The notes under the pieces are model-generated. The model made no database searches, was not told the DNA's origin, and saw nothing but the letters and a program-made list of their open reading frames with translations. Shown here one piece after another: positions 44,695 through 52,624 of a stretch of DNA of 64,000 nt. The stretch is from NCBI RefSeq assembly GCF_003063265.1, contig NZ_NERU01000004.1:214526-278525 (forward strand), in the 5' to 3' direction. This stretch comes from Limnohabitans sp. WS1. GTDB taxonomy: Bacteria; Pseudomonadota; Gammaproteobacteria; Burkholderiales; Burkholderiaceae_C. Each line of letters starts with the position of its first letter. Positions within the stretch are counted from its first letter, which is position 1. Made by a program: the position numbers and the translations under genes.

Positions 44695-45261
44695 ATGACC
44701 CACGCCGCTTCACCGCCCATTCGTCAAGCCGCCTGGCTGGCTCTGGCCAGCCTCCTGGCCACCGCATCGAGCCCGGCCTGGTCGACCGACAACACCGCAA
44801 GCCTGGCCCTGACAGCGCTGCTGGGCCCACAAGCGGTCTTCCAGCAAGAAGGCGGCTTGCGCCAGACAGCGGAGCCGTCGGTTGGGTCCCCCGCAGCGAG
44901 CACGGCAATGGCTGGCGCGTCGGCCCCCACCAGCGCCGTGAGTGGCACAGTCACCGTGCAACGCGGCGAAACCCTGGACCGACTGATCCGGCGGGCTTTG
45001 CCCGATGTCCCCTTGCACCCCGACTTTTTGCGCAAAGCCTTCGTCACCCTGAACCCCCAAGCCTTTCCGTCTGGCGCACCCCATCAGATGCGAACCGGGA
45101 CCATTTTGCAGGTGCCCAGCATGGCCGCTTTGCGTCAAATGCTGCTCGCTCAGTACCCTGCCTCAGTGGCTTTGCTGAACAACGTTGGCGGACCCAGTGC
45201 AGAGCGAGCCACCACCCAACAAGACAGCAAGGAACCCAAGCGTTGGGTGCGCTTTCCCTGA
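44695..45261 (+). CDS. Exported FimV/LysM-like protein
   Basis: A 188-residue exported protein with a signal peptide (to about residue 30, SSPAWSTDN) and one recognisable domain at about residues 82-142: VTVQRGETLDRLIRRALPDV, FVTLNPQAFPSG and GTILQVPS. This is the LysM-like pattern of the FimV/HubP N-terminal core (GETL start, Asn-Pro-Gln-Ala-Phe, IxVPS end). It should bind peptidoglycan. Located between flgT and the FliK-like gene. It may help localise the H-ring or basal body at the wall; this is inferred. Confidence 0.65.
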   Translation: MTHAASPPIRQAAWLALASLLATASSPAWSTDNTASLALTALLGPQAVFQQEGGLRQTAEPSVGSPAASTAMAGASAPTSAVSGTVTVQRGETLDRLIRRALPDVPLHPDFLRKAFVTLNPQAFPSGAPHQMRTGTILQVPSMAALRQMLLAQYPASVALLNNVGGPSAERATTQQDSKEPKRWVRFP

Positions 45262-45280
45262 TCACAGATCGGGCAAGCCA

Positions 45281-46414
45281 ATGATCACCGGGGCTGAAAC
45301 CGCCCACCTGAGCCCCAAAACCCCAACCGTGATTTGGGAGGGCCGGCTGCCTCTGGTGGTCGAGCGTGTCGCTGCCGAACTGGGTTTGCGCGACGGTCAG
45401 ATCATCCAGGCGGTCATCGAGTCGCGCCTAGACCGTCTGCGCTTGGTGCTGCAAGACCCCGCCCAAGCAGGACGCTTCATTGACTTGCCCAAAGACCTGC
45501 CCACAGGGCTGCGCCTGGCGGCGGGCGACACGGCCTTGTTTCGTGTGCAGGTGCAGGCCGACGGCTCCATTTTGCTGCGCCCCCTGCCAGCCCAAGGCGT
45601 CAACCGCGCAGGTTTGAACATGGGTACAGGCAGCGTCCCGCCCGATGCGCAGATGCCCAGTCGCCTGCAACAACTGAGCTATCGGCCACCAGACATGCTT
45701 GCGCTGGCGCAACTGCTGCGGCCTGGCGGACTTGACACTTTGCTGCAAGGCCTCAACCCCGCCGCCCCCGAAGTGGCAGCCTTGCAGCAATGGCAAAGCA
45801 TGCGCCCCCACATGGCCCAGCTGACACCCGAAAAACTCAAGCAACTCTTGCAGCGCAGCGGCCTGTCCACCGAAGCCCTGCTCGCACAAGGGCAGGCCCA
45901 GGGTCTGGTGGACCTGAAAACCGGACTGCGCCAACTGCTGCGCCTGCTGCAAAGCACCTCAAGCGAGGCCATGGGACGGGTACAGGAAGCGCTGGACGAC
46001 ATCGAATCGCGACAAATCACAGCCGCCGAAACACTGAATGGCCGTGAATGGGTGCTGTCCATGATGCTGCCCTTTGCCGATGCAGAACCGGTGGCCTTGC
46101 GCTTTGTACGCAGCCGCCAAATGGGCAAAGACAAGCCGCCGCTGGTCATTCACCTGCACACACGCAACCGGGACTTGGGCGAGATCTGGTTGCAAACCCG
46201 CATCCACCAACAAACCGAGGTCGACATGGTCATGTGGGCCCTGCGAGAAGATGTGGTGCACCGCGCCCGGGAACTCACGCCCAATCTGCAAGAAGAGCTG
46301 GACAGTGCCGGATTGAACATGACTCGGCTGATGGTCATTCACGGACCGGGCCCCACCGAACCCGTGACCTGGCACCCTCCAGCAACCGGCAGCTTGCTGG
46401 ACATCAAGACATGA
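45281..46414 (+). CDS. Second FliK-like hook-length-type protein
   Basis: A 377-residue protein, probably a FliK-superfamily member. The C-terminal half has REWVLSMMLPFADAEPVALR, then PPLVIHLHTRNRDLGEIWLQ, which follows the strand pattern of the FliK C-terminal domain. The N-terminal half has a long Ala/Leu-rich helical region (part: PGGLDTLLQGLNPAAPEVAA). It differs from the genuine fliK at 27.6 kb. The ATG at 45281 is chosen over the frame's open start at 45185, which overlaps the FimV-like gene. Its stop overlaps the fhlB start, the usual pairing of this paralogue with FhlB. Confidence 0.72.
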   Translation: MITGAETAHLSPKTPTVIWEGRLPLVVERVAAELGLRDGQIIQAVIESRLDRLRLVLQDPAQAGRFIDLPKDLPTGLRLAAGDTALFRVQVQADGSILLRPLPAQGVNRAGLNMGTGSVPPDAQMPSRLQQLSYRPPDMLALAQLLRPGGLDTLLQGLNPAAPEVAALQQWQSMRPHMAQLTPEKLKQLLQRSGLSTEALLAQGQAQGLVDLKTGLRQLLRLLQSTSSEAMGRVQEALDDIESRQITAAETLNGREWVLSMMLPFADAEPVALRFVRSRQMGKDKPPLVIHLHTRNRDLGEIWLQTRIHQQTEVDMVMWALREDVVHRARELTPNLQEELDSAGLNMTRLMVIHGPGPTEPVTWHPPATGSLLDIKT

Positions 46415-46704
46415 AAACGCCGCTCAAGCAAGCCATTGCCTTGGAATACGGCCTGCGCAAAACCCCGGTCGTCACCGCCAAGGGCGACGACGACCTGGCC
46501 CAAAAAATCATCGATGAGGCACTGCGCCATGGCGTCTATGTGTCCGAAGACCCCCATTTGCTGGCCTTGCTCAGCCGAATCGACCTGGACAAGGAAGTCC
46601 CCCCTGAGCTCTACACCGCTGTGGCCGTGATCCTGTCGTGGGTTTATTGGCTCAAAGGCATGCGCCCTGGTGACGAAAAAAACAGACACCTTGACCCCTC
46701 TTGA
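46411..46704 (+). CDS. fhlB: FlhB C-terminal-domain homologue (FhlB-like)
   Basis: A 97-residue protein that matches the cytoplasmic domain of FlhB after the NPTH site: AIALEYGLRKTPVVTAKG and ARHGVYV-like DEALRHGVYVSEDPHLLALL, then VPPELYTAVAVILSWVYWL. It lacks the membrane part and the NP bond. FhlB proteins can replace the cleaved FlhB fragment in some bacteria. Here they sit together with a FliK-like gene (ATGA overlap). Directly downstream is the large REP-like array. Confidence 0.85.
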   Translation: MKTPLKQAIALEYGLRKTPVVTAKGDDDLAQKIIDEALRHGVYVSEDPHLLALLSRIDLDKEVPPELYTAVAVILSWVYWLKGMRPGDEKNRHLDPS

Positions 46705-46719
46705 TCCGGCACGGTGGAG

Positions 46720-47913
46720 TGGTCTGCGAGGCTCTATCGCGAAGAGGGCATCGCTCCTGCAGGGACAGTGCCCTGCATTTTGTAGGAGCCCCGCCCTCGG
46801 GGCGATTCTTGGTGGTCTGCGAGGCTTTTCGCGACGGGGGCGTCGCTCCTACAGGGACAGTGCACTGCATTTTGTGGGAGCCCCGCCCTCGGGGCGATGG
46901 GTGGTGGTCTGCGAGGCTTTTCGCGACGAGGGCGTCGCTCCTACAGGGACAGTGCACTGCATTTTGCGGGGGCCCCGCCCTCGGGGCGATTCTTGGTGGT
47001 CTGCGAGGCTTTTCGCGACGAGGGCGTCGCTCCTACAGGGGGCTGCCTGCATTTTGTGGGAGCCCCGCCCTCGGGGCGATGGGTCGTGGTCTGCGAGGCT
47101 TTTCGCGACGGGGGCGTCGCTCCTACAGGGGCAGTGCCCTGCATTTTGTGGGAGCCCCGCCCTCGGGGCGATTCTTGGTGGTCTGCGAGGCTTTTTGCGA
47201 CGGGGGCGTCGCTCCTACAGGGGGAATGCTCTGCATTTTGTGGGAGCCCCGCCCTCGGGGCGATTCTTGGTGGTCTGCGAGGCTCTATCGCGACGAGGGC
47301 GTCGCTCCTACAAGGACAGTGCCCTGCATTTTGTGGGAGCCCCGCCCTCGGGGCGATGGGTGGTGGTCTGCGAGGCTTTTCGCGACGGGGGCGTCGCTCC
47401 TACAGGGGGAATGCCTGCATTTTGTGGGAGCCCCGCCCTCGGGGCGATGGGTCGTGGTCTGCGAGGCTTTTCGCGACGGGGGCGTCGCGCCTACAGGGGG
47501 AATGCCTGCATTTTGTGGGAGCCCCGCCCTCGGGGCGATGGGTCTTGGTCTGCGAGGCTTTTCGCGACGAGGGCGTCGCTCCTACAAGGGAATGCCTGCA
47601 TTTTGTGGGAGCCCCGCCCTCGGGGCGATGGGTGCTGGTCTGCGGGGCTTTTCGCGACGGGGGCGTCGCTCCTACAGGGGGAATGCCTGCATTTTGTGGG
47701 GGCCCCGCCCTCGGGGCGATTCTTGGTGGTCTGCGAGGCTCTATCGCGACGAGGGCGTCGCTCCTACAGGGACAGTGCACTGCATTTTGTGGGAGCCCCG
47801 CCCTCGGGGCGATGGGTGGTGGTCTGCGAGGCTTTTCGCGACGGGGGCGTCGCTCCTACAGGGGGCTGCCTGCATTTTGTGGGAGCCCCGCCCTCGGGGC
47901 GATGGGTCGTGGT
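46720..47913 (+). repeat. Tandem array of 13 REP-like paired-hairpin units
   Basis: Thirteen units of 90-93 bases start at 46720, 46813, 46905, 46997, 47087, 47179, 47271, 47364, 47455, 47546, 47636, 47727 and 47820. Each has TGGTCTGCGAGGC, a hairpin (GCGACG/CGTCGC), CTCCTACA, a 15-20 base spacer, TGCATTTTGTGGGAG and a second hairpin (GCCCCG/CGGGGC). The GTRGGAG heads face each other. The open frames through it are caused by a near-multiple-of-3 period and are not genes. It sits between convergent fhlB and flgN. Confidence 0.95.
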
Positions 47914-47961
47914 ATGGATGTTGACCCTCAGGTCCAACACAGGGAATGCGCCACTGCGGGC

Positions 47962-48408
47962 TCAGGCGTCGAGGAAGGGACCGGCCAACGGAGAGGGTGT
48001 CACTTTGCCCATGCGGTCGTAAAGGTCGACCGTGGCGCTGGATTCGCCTTGGAGGGCTTGCAAGGCACCCTTGACCCCTTGCAGTTGGCGCTGCAGCAAC
48101 TGGATGTTGCGCAAATGATCTTGCTTGCATTGTTGCAAACCAGGCTGAAGGTCTTGCCACAACTGAGGAACAGGGGATTGGGCTGTGGCCCACTCGGCCA
48201 CCCAAGCCAATCGCTCAAGCAGCGTGATTCTTTCTTCTTGCAGGGCTTCAAATCCAGCAATGTTTCGGATTTTGAGCAATTCGAACTCTTGGGCCAGCAA
48301 CTCGCTCAGGCGAGCCGCATCCACGGGCACTGAAGTGCTGAGACGGCCCGAAGGGGTGTCGGTCAACTCGTGCGCGGGCAGCTGGGTGCTCATGCCGGCG
48401 TCACTCAT
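47962..48408 (-). CDS. flgN: Flagellar export chaperone FlgN
   Basis: A 148-residue helical chaperone for the hook-filament junction proteins FlgK and FlgL, both encoded in this window. It has LSELLAQEFELLKIRNIAGF and a run of helices with HLRNIQLLQRQLQGVKGAL. Its start overlaps the end of flgM by 8 bases, the usual flgMN pair. The stop is 48 bases from the end of the REP array. Confidence 0.86.
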   Translation of the reverse strand: MSDAGMSTQLPAHELTDTPSGRLSTSVPVDAARLSELLAQEFELLKIRNIAGFEALQEERITLLERLAWVAEWATAQSPVPQLWQDLQPGLQQCKQDHLRNIQLLQRQLQGVKGALQALQGESSATVDLYDRMGKVTPSPLAGPFLDA

Positions 48409-48703
48409 TGATCATTTTTTCCAAAGCCATGAAGCTTTCAGCAATCCGGCGAGAGTCCATGTGGTACTGACCTTGCTGGATCGCCAGTTTGATGGCCTCG
48501 ACTTTGGCGCGGTCAAATTCGGGCTCTTGCATGGCTTTTTGTGCCAGGGCGCTCAGTTGAACTTCGTCAGTCTGAGGCGACAAAGGTGCGACGCGGACTT
48601 CGGGCGTGGCTTCTACAGCGCCTTCCTGGCCCTTGGCAGACATTTGGCGGTTGGACGAGTCCATTTGGGCAACCCGGCGAAAACTGGAGATGGGATCCGT
48701 CAT
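48401..48703 (-). CDS. flgM: Anti-sigma-28 factor FlgM
   Basis: A 100-residue anti-sigma factor that holds FliA until the hook is complete, when it is exported. The C-terminal half has VQLSALAQKAMQEPEFDRAK and VEAIKLAIQQGQYHMDSRRI, the FlgM sigma-binding helices. The ATG at 48703 has AAAGAGAA upstream; an in-frame ATG at 48745 is less likely. A sigma-28-type promoter lies at 48758-48784, so FliA controls its own inhibitor. Confidence 0.92.
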   Translation of the reverse strand: MTDPISSFRRVAQMDSSNRQMSAKGQEGAVEATPEVRVAPLSPQTDEVQLSALAQKAMQEPEFDRAKVEAIKLAIQQGQYHMDSRRIAESFMALEKMINE

Positions 48704-48757
48704 GTAGGTTCTCTTTTCTGTTTTATGGTCAGTGAGCTTAGACATCGCTCTCCATCA

Positions 48758-48784
48758 GATTCGACGGTAGATTCTAAATCTTGA
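48758..48784 (-). promoter_or_regulatory. Candidate sigma-28 promoter of flgM
   Basis: On the leftward strand TCAA, exactly 15 bases, then GTCGAATC. The -10 is weaker than the fliS and fliD versions (GTCGATAC, GCCGATTC) but the spacing is the same. Confidence 0.5.
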
Positions 48785-48824
48785 GCTCGAAAATCGTTTT
48801 TGAAAAATTAAACAGGCCGCGGCC

Positions 48825-49631
48825 TCACAGGCCTTGGACCAAGTTGGGGCCTTTGACCATTCCGGTCAGTATTCGGCCTGATTCGCTGTTTTTAAGTTTG
48901 ATCTGTTCGCCATAGCGACCGTCTTGCTGGGCTTCGACCCGGGCCGAGATTTGAAAACCCTGGGCTTGTCCGATCGACATCAAGACCATCTGGCCTCTTT
49001 TGACCAACACCATGGGGCGCAGATCCTGGCTGCTCAAGGGGGCGCCAGGGCGCACATCGCGGAGCAACTCAACGTATTTCACTTGTGACACCTGCTCCAG
49101 CACTTTGGCGGGCAGACCTTGCGCATCCAGCTCGGCCACCCGGACATGTTCAGCACTCAAGCTCATGCCCCGATGCAGCGCCATGGTGGCCACCAGCACT
49201 TGGCGTTTTTCGGGGGGCTTGGCCGCGGCCTGTACCGGGGCCTGGGCGGGCACACGAGTGGGCAAGCTCACCCGCACATACAGCTGCCAGGCGGGGTCGG
49301 CGCAGCGAACGCGGACTGTTTCGGCACTTGAAAAGGGCAGGTCCATGGCCAAGGGGCTGCTGCAGGCTCGCACCTGCAGGCGAGGGTCAAGCGGGGCCAT
49401 CACCACCTTGTCTGGATCGACCGCTTGGGTTTGTGCAGACCAATCGACCACCGCTTTTTGCAGGACGGCGGCCGGGGTGTCCGGCTGTGCACGGGGGTTG
49501 GCCCAAACACTGACATTGAAACAACACAACAAGGCAGCCCAACACCAACACCGAAGGGCCAACTGATCCAGAAGTCGGCACAGCATTTGCTTGAAGGCGT
49601 TCATGGGTGTGGAAGTTTTGACGTTGTTCAT
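48825..49631 (-). CDS. flgA: Flagellar P-ring assembly chaperone FlgA
   Basis: A 268-residue exported protein that helps FlgI form the P-ring in the periplasm. The signal peptide ends near SVWANPRAQP (about residue 45). The C-terminal SAF domain has RQVLVATMALHRGMSLSAEH, VKYVELLRDVRPGAPLSSQD and GQAQGFQISARVEAQQDGRY-type sequence, then VKGPNLVQ. Starts at ATG 49631 with GGAAA upstream; the open frame reaches 49772 but that overlaps the divergent LysM gene. Divergent from the flagellar muralytic gene. Confidence 0.9.
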   Translation of the reverse strand: MNNVKTSTPMNAFKQMLCRLLDQLALRCWCWAALLCCFNVSVWANPRAQPDTPAAVLQKAVVDWSAQTQAVDPDKVVMAPLDPRLQVRACSSPLAMDLPFSSAETVRVRCADPAWQLYVRVSLPTRVPAQAPVQAAAKPPEKRQVLVATMALHRGMSLSAEHVRVAELDAQGLPAKVLEQVSQVKYVELLRDVRPGAPLSSQDLRPMVLVKRGQMVLMSIGQAQGFQISARVEAQQDGRYGEQIKLKNSESGRILTGMVKGPNLVQGL

Positions 49632-49696
49632 GATTTCCAGATGCCAAGCAAAAACGAGACCAGGCTTCAACACACCACAGAACAAGACACTCTGAC

Positions 49697-50839
49697 ATGA
49701 CCCAGCTGCCGCCCTCATCCAACACCCTGCCCGCGCTGAACCCTGCCATCCAGACCGGCAGGAACGAGTCACAGCCCTCGTCCAGACCCACGCTCGCGTT
49801 TGGACAGGTGATGTCCCAAGAGACCCAGCGTCCAGGGTTCGTGCAAGTCCAAACGGGCGACACCTTGATTGGTCTGGTCAAGGCCCATTACCGGCAAAAC
49901 CAACTGCCGATTTCAGAAAACCAGGCCATGCGACTGGCGCACCAAGTGGCCGCTCGCAATGACATCGCGAACCCCAATGTGATCCAGACGGGTCAAAAAA
50001 TTGATTTTTCATCCTTACAGATGCCCGACCTGGCCCGAGCAGAGTCCTTTGGGCCGCTGGATTTGAATGCCCGCAGCACCCAGGCACTGAACAAACTGAA
50101 TGCCTCCATCGCACCCGCTGCCGCCACTTTGACCCGCAACGCCTTGGCTGCCCGACCGGTCACCTGGACCCAAGCGTCGGCCAGAAGCGCAGGCCACCCG
50201 ATTTTGGATCGCACATTGGAGCGGGCCGTGGCCAAAGGCTTTGTTGCAGCAGCCGAAGTGCCTGCGGTGCGCGACAAGGTGCTGACCCTGGCAAAACGCT
50301 ACAACTTTCAACCCGATGACTTTGCACGCCTGACCCTGATGGAGAGTGGCGGCATGAACCCGCAAGCGAGCAATGGCAACTGCCACGGCATCATCCAGTT
50401 TTGCAACGGTCCCAACCGGGGCGCGGCCTCGGTGGGTTTCAAAGACAACCCGCGCGATATTTTGGGCATGGGTTTGCTGCAGCAGCTCGACCTGGTGGAC
50501 CGTTATTTCTCGCAGGCCGGTCTGCGCGGCCAAGGCCCAGCCCTGGGTTTGGATGATTTGTACCTGACGGTGTTGACCCCCGCCGCACGCCAGGAAACCC
50601 GCCCCGATGCACCCTTGCCCATTGCCGGGCCACAAGCGCGTTTCCTGCATGTGGGCCAAGACACAGCGGCCCCGATCACACGCAACTCGATCCTGGCTGG
50701 ACTGCACAGCTTGACTCAAGCGCTGCTGCCCATGAGCGCCAAGCCGTCTGCTGCCGCTGTCTTGGGTGCGCCCGGCAAGAGCCAGGTGGCGCGTCTGTAC
50801 AACGAGGTGGGCAGCAACTCGCCCACCGGCATGCGCTGA
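49697..50839 (+). CDS. LysM and lysozyme-like protein, probable flagellar peptidoglycan hydrolase
   Basis: A 380-residue protein. Residues about 48-105 form a LysM peptidoglycan-binding domain (VQVQTGDTLIGLVKAHYR, NPNVIQTGQKIDF). A lysozyme/transglycosylase-like domain follows from about 185: LTLMESGGMNPQASNGNCHG and IIQFCNGPNRGAA, with Glu in ESGG as the likely catalytic acid. The flgJ gene here lacks its usual muramidase domain, so this protein may open the wall for the rod. No obvious signal peptide, which would fit export through the flagellar apparatus. Divergent from flgA, 65 bases away. Confidence 0.78.
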   Translation: MTQLPPSSNTLPALNPAIQTGRNESQPSSRPTLAFGQVMSQETQRPGFVQVQTGDTLIGLVKAHYRQNQLPISENQAMRLAHQVAARNDIANPNVIQTGQKIDFSSLQMPDLARAESFGPLDLNARSTQALNKLNASIAPAAATLTRNALAARPVTWTQASARSAGHPILDRTLERAVAKGFVAAAEVPAVRDKVLTLAKRYNFQPDDFARLTLMESGGMNPQASNGNCHGIIQFCNGPNRGAASVGFKDNPRDILGMGLLQQLDLVDRYFSQAGLRGQGPALGLDDLYLTVLTPAARQETRPDAPLPIAGPQARFLHVGQDTAAPITRNSILAGLHSLTQALLPMSAKPSAAAVLGAPGKSQVARLYNEVGSNSPTGMR

Positions 50840-50941
50840 GCAGCGGCAAAGGATGGCCGCAGGTCTTTGCCGGTGACCACAAATTGCCGCTGCCGTGTGC
50901 TTTTGCCTCACACCCTGCAGGCAAAGTCCACCAAACAAGGT

Positions 50942-50957
50942 TGGCATCAATTTTGCT
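50942..50957 (+). promoter_or_regulatory. Sigma-54 promoter of the flgB operon
   Basis: TGGCATCAATTTTGCT matches TGGCAC-N5-TTGCT with one change and the exact GG-N10-GC spacing, 88 bases before the flgB ATG. Confidence 0.85.
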
Positions 50958-50967
50958 GATATCGAAG

Positions 50968-50993
50968 TCAAGCGGCTCAACTTGAGCCGATCG
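50968..50993 (+). promoter_or_regulatory. Weak sigma-28-like element before flgB
   Basis: TCAA, 14 bases, then GCCGATCG. One base short of the usual spacer, 10 bases after the sigma-54 element. It could give a second, late promoter for the hook operon. Confidence 0.35.
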
Positions 50994-51045
50994 GGTCAAA
51001 AGTTTGGCCCACCCAGAACCTCGAACCGTCTCATCAGGAGTTCAG

Positions 51046-51435
51046 ATGAATTTGCTCAACCAAGCACTTGGCGTGCACGAACAAGCCTTGAATGTCAAAA
51101 GTCAACGCCTGGAAGTGTTGGCTCAAAACATCGCCAACGCCGACACCCCCAACTACAAATCGCGGGACATCGACTTCAAAGCCGTGATGAAAGAGACCCA
51201 ACTTCAGGGTGCCGCCATGCAAGTCACGAACAAAGGCCACTTTGCAGTGGGCCAGGAGCTCAACCCCGATGGCATGCGTTACCGCATCCCCTTCAACACC
51301 TCATTTGACGGCAACACCGTCGAGATGAGCGTGGAGCAAGCCAATTACGGTAAAGCCGCCGCCGACTACCAAGCGACGCTGAATTTTCTGGAAAACCGCG
51401 TCAGCGGCATTCGCAAAGCCTTGCGAGGAGACTGA
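51046..51435 (+). CDS. flgB: Flagellar rod protein FlgB
   Basis: A 129-residue proximal rod protein. N-terminal helix and rod motif VLAQNIANADTPNYKSRDID (residues about 25-44) and a C-terminal helix LNFLENRVSGIRKAL. AGGAG before the ATG at 51046 fixes the start; the frame reaches 51004. First gene of flgB-C-D-E-F-G-H-I-J-K-L, preceded by a sigma-54 promoter. Confidence 0.95.
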   Translation: MNLLNQALGVHEQALNVKSQRLEVLAQNIANADTPNYKSRDIDFKAVMKETQLQGAAMQVTNKGHFAVGQELNPDGMRYRIPFNTSFDGNTVEMSVEQANYGKAAADYQATLNFLENRVSGIRKALRGD

Positions 51436-51437
51436 AC

Positions 51438-51863
51438 ATGAGCATGGACAATATTTTTGGCATTGCAGGCACAGCGCTGAACGCGCAGCTGACCCGCATG
51501 AACTCCACCGCCTCCAACCTGGCCAACGTCGGCACGGTGTCGACCACCGAACAAGATGCTTTTCGCGCCAAGCGCCCCATCTTCAAGGCCCTGATGGACT
51601 CGGAGATGACCAACAGCGGCGCGCAATACGTGGGCGGCGTCAAGGTCTTGCGCATGGCCGACGATGCCGCACCACCCCGGCGCGTCTCCGACCCGAAAAA
51701 CCCCATGGCCGATGAAAACGGCTACGTCTACCAATCGAACGTGAGCGAAGTCACCGAAATGGTGGAAATGATGGCTGCGGCACGGTCTTACCAAAACAAC
51801 GTCGAAGTGATCAACACAGCACGCCAATTGATGATGCGCACGCTGGACATCACCAAGGCCTGA
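51438..51863 (+). CDS. flgC: Flagellar rod protein FlgC
   Basis: A 141-residue proximal rod protein. N-terminal MNSTASNLANVGTVSTTEQD and C-terminal YQSNVSEVTEMVEMMAAARSYQNNVEVINTA (part: EMVEMMAAARSYQNNVEVIN). The FLG_bbr and C-terminal rod motifs are clear. GAGGAG ribosome binding site; starts 2 bases after flgB. Confidence 0.96.
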   Translation: MSMDNIFGIAGTALNAQLTRMNSTASNLANVGTVSTTEQDAFRAKRPIFKALMDSEMTNSGAQYVGGVKVLRMADDAAPPRRVSDPKNPMADENGYVYQSNVSEVTEMVEMMAAARSYQNNVEVINTARQLMMRTLDITKA

Positions 51864-51877
51864 ACAGAAAGCACCCC

Positions 51878-52567
51878 ATGGCCACCAACACCGTCACCTC
51901 ATCGAGCTTGCTCCAAAACGTTTCGCGTTACGAAGACGTCAAAGACCAAGCCAAGAAAACCAAAGAAGAAATGGGCAAGCAGGAATTCCTGACCTTGTTC
52001 ACGGCCCAGTTGCAAAACCAAAACCCGCTGGAGCCCGTCAAGAACGAAGCCTTTGTGGCCCAACTGGCGCAGTTCTCCCAACTCGAAGCATTGACCAATA
52101 TGCAGACCTCGTTGGACGGTTTTGTCACCTCCATGTCGAGCGAGCGCATGCTGGGCAGTGCAGCCTTGATTGGCAAAAAAGTGGCCATCACCGACACCCC
52201 CACCCAGCTCACCGCTGGCGGATCGATGGAGGCCACATTGAGTCTGCCCATGGGTGCCAGCGGCGTACAGATCACGGTGAACGACGCCCAAGGCCGCTTG
52301 GTGAAAAACATGATCGAAGGCCCCCAGACGCCTGGCACGATGAGCCTCCAGTGGAACGGCAAAGACGCGGCAGAAAACCCAGTGCCCACAGGCCTGTACC
52401 AATTGAGCGCCACCGCCGTCGTGAACGGTCAAACCGTCAAAGTCCCGGTCAGCACCTTGTCCACCGTGCGGGCCATCTCCACCAGCCCGGCAGACGGCAG
52501 TGTCAGCGTCGAAGTCGATGGCGGCAAAACCATGCTGCTGACCGACGTCAAGCGTGTGGGCGGTTAA
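51878..52567 (+). CDS. flgD: Flagellar hook cap protein FlgD
   Basis: A 229-residue scaffold that caps the growing hook. N-terminal export and assembly region with KQEFLTLFTAQLQNQNPLEP and NEAFVAQLAQFSQLEALTNM, then a C-terminal beta domain typical of FlgD (LQWNGKDAAENPVPTGLYQL). No loss or truncation; length is usual. Confidence 0.95.
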   Translation: MATNTVTSSSLLQNVSRYEDVKDQAKKTKEEMGKQEFLTLFTAQLQNQNPLEPVKNEAFVAQLAQFSQLEALTNMQTSLDGFVTSMSSERMLGSAALIGKKVAITDTPTQLTAGGSMEATLSLPMGASGVQITVNDAQGRLVKNMIEGPQTPGTMSLQWNGKDAAENPVPTGLYQLSATAVVNGQTVKVPVSTLSTVRAISTSPADGSVSVEVDGGKTMLLTDVKRVGG

Positions 52568-52624
52568 CACCGCCAGCCCCCTGCAAACCCTTTCACACCC
52601 AGCGCATTTCAGGAGCCCTTCACC

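Noticed and set aside
46720..47913. CRISPR array
   Set aside because: Units are 90-93 bases of nearly continuous repeat with two hairpins and only short variable parts; there are no unique 30-40-base spacers and no cas genes.
46670..48333. Three long overlapping open frames (about 400-480 residues each) over the repeat array
   Set aside because: All three frames are open because the 90-93-base units lack stops and drift in frame; translations are Arg/Gly/Ser-rich repeats of one DNA unit, without a proper start site or domain.
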